Shown here piece after piece: positions 6,638 through 13,780 of a DNA stretch of 64,000 nucleotides. Where the stretch lies: the NCBI GenBank assembly GCA_011390635.1, contig JAABSA010000004.1:62001-126000 (forward strand). Direction: 5' to 3'. The stretch is from Desulfotignum sp. (lineage in GTDB: Bacteria; Desulfobacterota; Desulfobacteria; Desulfobacterales; Desulfobacteraceae). The notes below the pieces were generated by a model, which was given only the letters and a program-made list of their open reading frames with translations, ran no database searches and was not told where the DNA came from. Every line of letters starts with the position of its first letter. The stretch's first letter is position 1. Position numbers and translations under genes: made by a program.

Positions 6638-8776
6638 TTATTTTACCCCGTTTTTTTCCAGCACTTCCAGCACTTCGGGAAAATCAATGCCAAGACGTTT
6701 CACCGTTTCCTTGGTGGGGATACCGTTTTGAGTCCAGCCCCGGCGTTCATACACCGCACCCTTGAGCTGTTCATACTGGGCTTCGCGTTCCTTTCTCAGG
6801 GCCGCCACCTTGGTATCGGTATCCATATCGGAAATATTCATACCGTATTTTTCTATCAGCTGCTTGTCATAGCGTTCCTGGCGGCTTTCATATTCCTCTG
6901 CAGTGACAGGTCCCATGGCCCGGTAGGGGAGGGTGTCATGTTCCCGGGTGCCGTACCCCATCTTCAGGTTGAAGACACGCTGGAAATTATAGACCGCCTC
7001 GCTCATGGCAATCAGATCATCAGGGGTGGTTTTTTTTCCGGTAATGGCGGAAAAGAAATCCGCATACCATTGTATGTGTTTTTTGACTTTGGCGGGTTCT
7101 TCGGTTTGCTTGTTGTCTTCGGGTACAATATCGTTCCAGGGAAGCTTGCACAGGCCGCACAGGCCGAACCAGGTCCTGAACATGGGAAACCAGTGCAGGG
7201 CCTCCGCCTTGTTTTCAAATGTGGGCATGAAATTATGGACCATGTCCAGGAAAATCAGCCAGGCTTCATCATGCTGGGGGCCTTTGAGGGCCAGGCCGTA
7301 ACCGCCCTGCTGGGCCAGGCTTTCCTTGGTGATGTACTCGGAAAATTCCAGGCCCTTGGATTCCATGCCGATATCCTGCATAAAGGCCGCATCTGCGTTG
7401 AATTTTTCGGCAAAGATCTGTTTCATCTGCCGGATGCCCTTTCCCACAATGGCGCCGAATCCCTCACCCCTGGCCATCTGATGGATCAGTTCCAGGGTGT
7501 TGTACCGATTGCCAAAGCTCAGATCCATGCCGTCGGTATGGTCTGTGGTAATGAGTTTGTTTTCAAAGCATTCCATGACAAATCCGATGGAGGTGCCCAC
7601 GGAAATGGTGTCCAGTCCATAGGCATCACAGTAGAAATTGATTTCCAGGATAGTGTGGGCATCAAAAATTCCCAGGTTGGACCCGCACCCGGCAACGGTT
7701 TCATATTCCGGACCGTCTACAAACACTTTAGTGCCCTTGAAAGGACCGGTGAACGGAGAAAAATCCTTGACCCCATGGGAACAGGCCACGGCACATCCCC
7801 GCCAGCATCCGTCAAATCCCTTGTCAAAGATATGTTCATATACATCTTCGCCGATAACGGCTGCGCCGGGGTGGGATCCGAACTTGAAATTGTGGGTGGG
7901 CAGGCAGTCATGGTCGTTCATGATGGGGACCAGGTGGGTGGTTCCCACAAGGGCCATGCGGTTCTGTTTGGGATCCAGTTCATGGATTTCCTTGGCATGG
8001 GTCTTGGTGACAGTTTTAAGGGCCTCCAGGTCAGCCGGGTTGTTGGTTTTCATGGAAATAGCACCGAATCGTGCCACCACCGCCTTGATTTTTTTATCCG
8101 CAAAAACGGTGCCGATACCGCCCCGGCCGGCTTGTTTGTACCGGACTCTTTTGCGGCCTGCATCATACCAGGAAAAGTTCAGGCACCCGAAATAGGTGTT
8201 TTCAGCCCCGGGGCCTGCGGTGACAACCGACACGTTCACCGGTTTTTCTGCATCAAAATACCGGGTCAGTGCATCAGACATTTCATAGGAGTTATCCGGC
8301 AGATCGGAAGCGGTAAATATTTTGATGTTGCTTTCAATGCCGTCAATGAGAATAACCGTGTCCTGATCCGCCTTGCCCGTGAGTGTAATCACATCGAACC
8401 CGGAAAATTTTTTGTAGGGACCGAAGTAGCCGCCGACATTGGAGTCAATGGGAGCGCCGGTAAGCGGAGAAATGGCCGTTACAATGCTTTTACCCCCTCC
8501 CGGATACCCCGGGGTGCCCCCCAGAGGCCCTGCAGAAATGCAGACGGCGTTTTCAGGATCATCCCATTTGGTGGTGCCTTTGACGGCATTCCACATGTAC
8601 CACAAATCATAGCCTTTGCCGCCGATGAATTTTTCTTTTATGGCGGTATCAATGGGGGTGATACCGATGTCTGCCTTGTCCAGGTTGATGTGCAGGGATT
8701 GATCGGTATATCCCTTGTTGACATCAGCCCGCTCATAGGTGGTGGCCGCTATTTCTTTTAATTGCATGTGACCCAT
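6638..8776 (-). CDS. Aldehyde:ferredoxin oxidoreductase family tungsto/molybdoenzyme
   Basis: A 712-residue member of the AOR family, which oxidises aldehydes (or reduces acids or related substrates) with ferredoxin at a bis-pterin tungsten site. The N-terminal domain has FIGGKGYDLWYMW and AGPLGGTPGYPGG, typical of the AOR pterin-binding fold. Candidate [4Fe-4S] ligands are a cluster reading CWRGCAVAC (CX3CX3C, near residue 325) and a later cysteine in FGLCGLCK near residue 540. Classic archaeal AORs have CX2CX3C, so the spacing here is different. The start at 8776 has AAGGAG six bases upstream; an alternative ATG is at 8767. There is no ferredoxin-like partner gene, only the sulfur carrier downstream. 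The substrate is unknown. Confidence 0.9.
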   Translation of the reverse strand: MGHMQLKEIAATTYERADVNKGYTDQSLHINLDKADIGITPIDTAIKEKFIGGKGYDLWYMWNAVKGTTKWDDPENAVCISAGPLGGTPGYPGGGKSIVTAISPLTGAPIDSNVGGYFGPYKKFSGFDVITLTGKADQDTVILIDGIESNIKIFTASDLPDNSYEMSDALTRYFDAEKPVNVSVVTAGPGAENTYFGCLNFSWYDAGRKRVRYKQAGRGGIGTVFADKKIKAVVARFGAISMKTNNPADLEALKTVTKTHAKEIHELDPKQNRMALVGTTHLVPIMNDHDCLPTHNFKFGSHPGAAVIGEDVYEHIFDKGFDGCWRGCAVACSHGVKDFSPFTGPFKGTKVFVDGPEYETVAGCGSNLGIFDAHTILEINFYCDAYGLDTISVGTSIGFVMECFENKLITTDHTDGMDLSFGNRYNTLELIHQMARGEGFGAIVGKGIRQMKQIFAEKFNADAAFMQDIGMESKGLEFSEYITKESLAQQGGYGLALKGPQHDEAWLIFLDMVHNFMPTFENKAEALHWFPMFRTWFGLCGLCKLPWNDIVPEDNKQTEEPAKVKKHIQWYADFFSAITGKKTTPDDLIAMSEAVYNFQRVFNLKMGYGTREHDTLPYRAMGPVTAEEYESRQERYDKQLIEKYGMNISDMDTDTKVAALRKEREAQYEQLKGAVYERRGWTQNGIPTKETVKRLGIDFPEVLEVLEKNGVK

Positions 8777-8873
8777 TTTACACTCCTTGGCAATCTGGTT
8801 GGTTTGTGTTGAAGATCCGGCTGATAAAACCGGCGATGTCTGCAGCAGAAAATCTTGCTGTCAAATTTATATT

Positions 8874-8902
8874 GTATTATCATACTATATACAGCCGTTC
8901 AA
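8874..8902 (-). promoter_or_regulatory. Candidate promoter for the AOR operon
   Basis: On the minus strand TTGAAC (8902-8897) is followed either by TAATAC (8879-8874, spacer 17) or GATAAT (8881-8876, spacer 15). It sits about 100 bases upstream of the AOR start in a very A/T-rich stretch. Confidence 0.45.
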
Positions 8903-8910
8903 GTATATGC

Positions 8911-8966
8911 CGCATGAATACAGAAAACCTTTCTAATGGTCTAACCATTATTAACGGATTCATGCG
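8911..8966. promoter_or_regulatory. Nested inverted repeats, possible GntR/FadR-type operator
   Basis: The inner dyad TAATGGT-cta-ACCATTA (8934-8950) is perfect and carries the TGGT-N3-ACCA core used by many FadR-subfamily GntR regulators such as PdhR and LldR. The outer arms CGCATGAAT (8911-8919) and ATTCATGCG (8958-8966) are also perfect. It lies just upstream of the candidate AOR -35 element. Confidence 0.5.
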
Positions 8967-9110
8967 CGCCTGTCAAATGGTTTTTCACCCAATATTTTGG
9001 CAAAAATGTAACGGGGGCATCGGTACCTAACCAGGCAAAAAAACTTGATTTTTATCTGATTGCCTGATAACAACCCCCATAAAAGAAATTATGCGTGAAA
9101 GGATATGTGC

Positions 9111-9413
9111 ATGCTGATAGTGGCAAATTTTTTACAGGCAATCGCAGTGGTGCTTGATTATGGATTGACTTTCTACATGTGGATTGTCATTGCGGGTGCG
9201 GTTCTGTCCTGGGTCAGTCCGGATCCCTACAATCCCATTGTCCGGTTTATCAACACGGCAACAGAACCTGTATTTTATCAGATTCGAAAAAGACTGCCGG
9301 TGAATTTCGGTGGAATTGACATTTCCCCCATTGTTGTGATTTTGGCGATTGTGTTTCTCCAAACCTTTGTTGTGAACAGCCTTCACGGACTGGCACGGTC
9401 AATTTTATTATAA
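9111..9413 (+). CDS. YggT family membrane protein
   Basis: The 100-residue protein has two hydrophobic segments (about residues 3-33 and 70-95) separated by a short polar loop with SPDPYNPIVRFIN and a P-V-F-like motif, the YggT pattern. YggT proteins are small inner membrane proteins often found beside divIVA or cell-division genes; their exact role is not established. I chose the ATG at 9111 because AAAGGA (9098-9103) is seven bases from it but only one base from the ATG at 9105. It is the first gene of a long plus-strand series and is followed 17 bases later by a DivIVA-domain gene. Confidence 0.88.
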   Translation: MLIVANFLQAIAVVLDYGLTFYMWIVIAGAVLSWVSPDPYNPIVRFINTATEPVFYQIRKRLPVNFGGIDISPIVVILAIVFLQTFVVNSLHGLARSILL

Positions 9414-9430
9414 CAGATAAAGGATTTGCC

Positions 9431-9931
9431 ATGGGTATTACATCGCTGGTGGTCAAACAAAAGGAATTTAAAACCCGGTTCAGGGGTTTTGATGTGCAGG
9501 AAGTGGATGCATTCCTGGAAGATGTGGCAGCACAGCTGGAGTCCCTTGACCGGACGGTGCAGGGCCTGACTGAAGAAAAAAGGCGCCTGGACCTGGAAAA
9601 TCAGGGATACCGGAAAAGGGAAAATGCCATGAAAAATGCCATGATCCAGTCCCAGAAGGTGCTGGATCAGATGAAGGAAAATGCCAAAAAGACGTCCCAG
9701 AACATCATTGCCAATGCAGAGGTGGAAGCGGAGAAGATTTTGAGCCGTGCCCACAAACGGCTCTCCCAGCTCCACGGTGACATCATTGAATTGAAACGGC
9801 AGCGGATCCAGCTGGAAATGCAGGTCAGTGCAGTTCTGGAGTCCCATTCCAGGCTGCTGGAAATGACCAAAGAGGAAAACAAGGCTGCCGATGAAACCGA
9901 TGCAACCCTAAAATTTATCAACAGAGCCTGA
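9431..9931 (+). CDS. DivIVA domain-containing protein
   Basis: The 166-residue protein opens with the DivIVA N-terminal domain (residues 1-60), including FKTRFRGFDVQEVDAFLE, which binds curved membrane. A long heptad-rich coiled coil then runs to about residue 150. The family marks poles and division sites and recruits partners. In delta-type bacteria it is often paired with yggT, as here. AAAGGA precedes the ATG at normal spacing. Its place directly before pilT suggests a possible link between polar marking and pilus retraction, which is inference from context only. Confidence 0.9.
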   Translation: MGITSLVVKQKEFKTRFRGFDVQEVDAFLEDVAAQLESLDRTVQGLTEEKRRLDLENQGYRKRENAMKNAMIQSQKVLDQMKENAKKTSQNIIANAEVEAEKILSRAHKRLSQLHGDIIELKRQRIQLEMQVSAVLESHSRLLEMTKEENKAADETDATLKFINRA

Positions 9932-10003
9932 GCATCCTGTCACAACCTGTATACAAACATTGTGACCATGCTTTATTGACAACCATTTAGCCGGGGTACA
10001 CCA

Positions 10004-11086
10004 ATGGCTGATATTGATGCGTTTTTCAAACTTATGCACGAGCAGGGGGCATCCGACCTTCATCTTTCCTCTGGCCAGCAGCCGGCGTTGCGGATTAATG
10101 GAGATATTGAGCGTATCAAGTATGACCGGTTGACTTCAGACAAACTGCGGGGAATGCTCTACGAAATCACTTCCCAGGAAAAAATCAAGGTTTTTGAAGA
10201 AACCGGGGATGTTGATTTCGGGTATGAAATACCCGGTCTGGCCCGATACCGGGCCAATTATTTCATGCAGAAAAACGGTATATCAGCAGTGTTTCGGGAA
10301 ATTCCCTCGAGTATACTGACCGCAGAAAAGCTGGGACTGCCCCCGGTGATTTCCAAGCTGGCCGAGCTTCCCAGGGGACTGGTGCTGGTGACCGGGCCGA
10401 CAGGTTCGGGTAAATCCACCACCCTTGCCGCGATTATCGATCAGGCCAATAAAATCAGAAAAGACCACATTATCACAGTGGAAGATCCCATTGAGTTTGT
10501 CCATAAAAGCCATAACTGTATTGTGAACCACCGGGAGGTCGGACTCCACACCGAAACGTTTTCTGCGGCCCTGCGGGGGGCTTTGCGCGAAGACCCGGAT
10601 ATTATCCTGGTGGGGGAGCTGCGGGATCTGGAAACCATCTCTCTGGCCATTGAGGCCGCATCCACAGGTCACCTGGTTTTCGGTACCCTGCATACTTCCA
10701 GTGCCGCCAAAACCGTTGACCGGATCATTGAGGTGTTTCCTTCCACAGAGCAGGCCCAGATCCGGTCCACACTGTCCGACGGTCTCCGGGCCGTGGTGGC
10801 CCAGGTGCTGTTCAAGCGGGTTGATAAAAAAGGCCGGTGTGCGGCCCTGGAAATCCTGGTGGCAACCCCGGCGGTGCGCAACCTGATCAGAGAGTCAAAA
10901 ACCCATCAGATACCTTCCATGATACAGACGGGTAAACAATATGGGATGCAGCTTTTGGACGATGCCATCATGGGGTTGTATAAAAAAGGCTGGATCAGTG
11001 CTGATGAAGCCTATAGCAAGGCGAATAACAAAGGGATTTTCAGGCCCTTTCTTAAAAAAATACCATCGGATTTTACCGAAGCCTGA
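10004..11086 (+). CDS. pilT: Type IV pilus retraction ATPase PilT
   Basis: The 360-residue secretion ATPase has the PilT N-terminal opening (EQGASDLHLSSGQQPALRINGD). It then has Walker A GPTGSGKS at about 131-138, the Asp box EDPIEF, Walker B-region ILVGELRDLET and the His box GHLVFGTLHT. PilT is a cytoplasmic hexameric motor that depolymerises type IV pili and drives twitching. The core pilus assembly genes lie 15 kb away in this window (pilMNOPQ). The gene follows divIVA by about 70 bases and precedes a second PilT paralogue by 24 bases. Confidence 0.95.
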   Translation: MADIDAFFKLMHEQGASDLHLSSGQQPALRINGDIERIKYDRLTSDKLRGMLYEITSQEKIKVFEETGDVDFGYEIPGLARYRANYFMQKNGISAVFREIPSSILTAEKLGLPPVISKLAELPRGLVLVTGPTGSGKSTTLAAIIDQANKIRKDHIITVEDPIEFVHKSHNCIVNHREVGLHTETFSAALRGALREDPDIILVGELRDLETISLAIEAASTGHLVFGTLHTSSAAKTVDRIIEVFPSTEQAQIRSTLSDGLRAVVAQVLFKRVDKKGRCAALEILVATPAVRNLIRESKTHQIPSMIQTGKQYGMQLLDDAIMGLYKKGWISADEAYSKANNKGIFRPFLKKIPSDFTEA

Positions 11087-11110
11087 TCCATATTTCAGAA
11101 AGGGGGAGGC

Positions 11111-12277
11111 ATGAAAAAGCAGCAGATCGATCATATTCTGTCCATGATGCTGACATCCCATACCAATGTATCTGATTTGAACCTGACACCGGGCAAACCC
11201 CTTCAGGTGGAAAGTGACGGCCAACTGGTACCGGTGAAAATAGAACCTGATTTTCAGGTGTTGACTGCCTTCCATACCGAAGCCATTGCTTTGAATCTGA
11301 TCAACAATGACCGGAAACTTATCGAAACCCTTTTGCGGGAAGGGTCCTGCGATCTGTCTTACCAGCTGGATACCCGGGCAAGATTCCGGGTGAATATTTT
11401 TTCACGATCCGGCAAATATGCCATTGTGCTGCGGAAGCTGGAAACAAAAATTCCCACCATCAAAGACCTGAATCTGCCTGAACCGTTTTTCAAAATGGCT
11501 GAGGAGAAAAACGGAATTATATTTGTTACCGGTGCAACTGGTTCGGGTAAGACCACCTCACTGGCAGCCTTGCTGGATCAGATCAATGAGACCAAATCCG
11601 TGCATGTGATCACCCTGGAAGATCCTATCGAGTATCAGCATACCCAGAAATTCTCCACCTTTAACCAGCGTGAACTGGGGATGGATTTTGACTCTTTTGC
11701 CTCGGGTCTTCGGGCTGCTCTGCGCCAGGCCCCCAAAGTCATCCTGGTGGGGGAGATGCGGGACCGGGAAACAGTGGAAATCGGCCTGTCTGCTGCAGAA
11801 ACAGGACATCTGGTTCTGTCTACCCTCCACACAGTGGATGCAGGCCAGACCATCAACAGGGTTTTGGGGATGTTTTCAACCCAGGAAGAAAAACAGATCC
11901 GCATCCGCCTGGCGGATACCGTGCGGTGGGTGGTGGCCCAGCGGCTGCTGCCAAAATTGGGCGGCGGGCGGGTTGCGGCCTTTGAAATTATGGCCACCAA
12001 TCTGCGGGTAAGAGATTCCATTCTCAACGGGGAATCTGAAGGAAAAACCTTTACTGATATTATCATGGCAGGCAAAGCCCAGGGAATGGTTTCCTTTGAT
12101 GAATTCATCCTTTCCCTTTATAAAAAAGCCAATATTGATGAAACCGTTGCCATGGCCTATGCCTCCAGAAAAGATCTGGTGGGCAGGGGTCTGGACAGCA
12201 TTAAAAGTGCCCGGGGAGAAGCCACATCCAAGATTGATTCCCTTGAAATTGACCGGGGTTATAAAGGGGAAAAATAA
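11111..12277 (+). CDS. PilT/PilU-family twitching ATPase (second paralogue)
   Basis: The 388-residue protein is a second ATPase of the PilT family. Walker A GATGSGKT lies near 141-148, followed by EDPIEYQHT, ILVGEMRDRET and GHLVLSTLHT. The N-terminal 100 residues diverge from the upstream PilT, and the tail after residue 360 is longer and charged. Tandem pilT/pilU genes are common; PilU is an accessory retraction motor that works through PilT. By position and divergence this is the PilU-like partner, but the sequence alone does not separate PilU from a second PilT. GGGGGAGG precedes the ATG. Confidence 0.88.
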   Translation: MKKQQIDHILSMMLTSHTNVSDLNLTPGKPLQVESDGQLVPVKIEPDFQVLTAFHTEAIALNLINNDRKLIETLLREGSCDLSYQLDTRARFRVNIFSRSGKYAIVLRKLETKIPTIKDLNLPEPFFKMAEEKNGIIFVTGATGSGKTTSLAALLDQINETKSVHVITLEDPIEYQHTQKFSTFNQRELGMDFDSFASGLRAALRQAPKVILVGEMRDRETVEIGLSAAETGHLVLSTLHTVDAGQTINRVLGMFSTQEEKQIRIRLADTVRWVVAQRLLPKLGGGRVAAFEIMATNLRVRDSILNGESEGKTFTDIIMAGKAQGMVSFDEFILSLYKKANIDETVAMAYASRKDLVGRGLDSIKSARGEATSKIDSLEIDRGYKGEK

Positions 12278-12279
12278 AC

Positions 12280-12897
12280 ATGAATATCCGTTGCAGCCAT
12301 TGTAAATCCCAATTTAATATTCCGGATGATAAATTGCCAAAAAACAAGGATGCAGTGTTTACATGTCCAAAATGCAAGGAAAAAATCCAGATACCTTTGG
12401 CCAAAACGGTTGCCGGGGAAAAACCTGCAGATATGGGGACCCGGTTGTTGTCCGGATCAGACTTTTCCCTTCAGGGCCAGGAACGCGCCCTGGTTCTGGT
12501 TTCAGAAGGTCCTTTTCAAAAGCCCGCTCTTGCTGCTGTCCGGCAGTTGGGATATGGTGTGGAAACAGCTGCTGATCAGGTCGATGCGGCAAAAAAGATA
12601 GCATACCATGTCTATCCTCTGGTGGTTCTGGAGCGGGGGTTTGACCGTGGCCCTAAAAACATCCTGACGTATATGAATATGCTGGACATGTCCATCCGGC
12701 GGATGATCTGCCTGGTGTTGATGGGACAGCAGTTCAAAACAGGCGATCCCATGGCAGCGCTGCATGCAAGTGCCAATTATGTTGCAGGTCCTGACAGTCT
12801 CGGGCAGCTGTCGGCGGTTCTGTCTGCTGCAGTAAAGGCGCACAAAGATTTTTACCGGGTGTACATGGATGCCATGAAAACAGCCGGCAAGGCATAG
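12280..12897 (+). CDS. Zinc-ribbon protein with receiver-like domain
   Basis: A 205-residue protein. Residues 1-38 form an MJ0042-type zinc ribbon: CSHC at about 5-8 and CPKC at about 30-33, separated by NIPDDKLP. From about residue 70 to the end the predicted strands and helices resemble a response-regulator fold (ALVLVSEG, GYGVETAADQVDAAKKI, YPLVVLERG). The phosphoacceptor aspartate position reads Glu-Arg, so phosphorylation is unlikely. It starts two bases after the PilU-like gene and is probably co-translated. The function is unknown; a signalling or scaffold role in pilus or wall control is inferred from context. Confidence 0.7.
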   Translation: MNIRCSHCKSQFNIPDDKLPKNKDAVFTCPKCKEKIQIPLAKTVAGEKPADMGTRLLSGSDFSLQGQERALVLVSEGPFQKPALAAVRQLGYGVETAADQVDAAKKIAYHVYPLVVLERGFDRGPKNILTYMNMLDMSIRRMICLVLMGQQFKTGDPMAALHASANYVAGPDSLGQLSAVLSAAVKAHKDFYRVYMDAMKTAGKA

Positions 12898-12904
12898 TGG
12901 TATC

Positions 12905-13780
12905 ATGATTTTCAGCTGGTATGAACCCCTTGATTTCCAGGAAAGGGTGAAGCGCACGTTCTCGTTTCTAAACCTGGGCATACTTATTTTTTCTGCTGTT
13001 ATCATATTCTCAGAATTCCGATATGACTGGTGTGAGCGATTACTGGGGAACTTTGTGGCTTCCACTAATGACACAAGACCTGAAAAAGGGGCTATATGGG
13101 AACTTGGGCAAGATACCATCAGCGCCCATGAATCTTTACATAAAATCATCAGCCGTAAAACCGATACCCATCAGTTTGCCCAGAGGGCGGATTCTTTTTC
13201 CCATCTCAGCGCCCGCCTGATACCTGGAGAATGGGTGATTCTGGATACAAACCAGTTCAAGCGTCTCTACCGGTCACTGCCCCTGACCCATGCCCGGCAG
13301 ATTATGGAACCGGCCCGCCTGATTTGGCTGCTCAACGGAGATGTGACAGACCGGATCTTCTGCGAAGGGCTGAAAAACGGTATGAAAATTTATTTTATCA
13401 ATGCTGAAAACAGGGTGGTGGCGCACATTGATCTCAAAGAAAACACCCTTGCAGCCATTGCAGAAAAGCGATATCTGGAGCCCGGCAGACTGGAGAAATT
13501 CCAGGGATTTGACGGCCGCATTTATCCAGCGGAACAGTTTTTCACCGGGGTTTTCAAACTGCCAAAGGAGATGATCCCCGACCTTTTGCCCGATACTGAT
13601 CTGATACTGGATCAGGACGGCACCATTTTGCGTATCGGTATCTGGAATGAAGCCCAGGATGGATTTATTCAGCTGGGGTTTGAATTTTTGCACCAGGGCC
13701 AGCCCCGGGTGTTGTTTGTCAGGGCCAGAGAATGGGCTGTCTGGCAGCTGGGGCTTGTTCTCAAAGGAGAACACCCATGA
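12905..13780 (+). CDS. Unknown single-pass membrane protein upstream of PBP
   Basis: I do not recognise this 291-residue protein. A hydrophobic helix near residues 22-38 follows a short cytoplasmic start, suggesting N-in anchoring with about 250 residues outside the cytoplasm. The soluble part has a mixed alpha/beta pattern, no cysteine pairs and no known catalytic motif that I can see. It begins seven bases after the zinc-ribbon gene, and its stop overlaps the start of the class A PBP by four bases. A partner or regulator of that PBP is the natural guess. It might also be a sensor domain lacking its output module. Confidence 0.6.
   Translation: MIFSWYEPLDFQERVKRTFSFLNLGILIFSAVIIFSEFRYDWCERLLGNFVASTNDTRPEKGAIWELGQDTISAHESLHKIISRKTDTHQFAQRADSFSHLSARLIPGEWVILDTNQFKRLYRSLPLTHARQIMEPARLIWLLNGDVTDRIFCEGLKNGMKIYFINAENRVVAHIDLKENTLAAIAEKRYLEPGRLEKFQGFDGRIYPAEQFFTGVFKLPKEMIPDLLPDTDLILDQDGTILRIGIWNEAQDGFIQLGFEFLHQGQPRVLFVRAREWAVWQLGLVLKGEHP

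Larger units (their letters stand above)
8777..9110. other. 334-base divergent intergenic region with nested dyads
   Basis: No gene is seen here. It separates the AOR gene (minus) from yggT (plus). It holds a candidate AOR promoter and two nearly concentric inverted repeats, listed separately. The sequence close to yggT has no convincing promoter. Confidence 0.8.

Noticed and set aside
6518-8761. A 747-codon plus-strand reading frame opposite the AOR gene
   Set aside because: It is the mirror of the AOR coding sequence. The AOR has motifs, a ribosome site and a terminator; the mirror has none.
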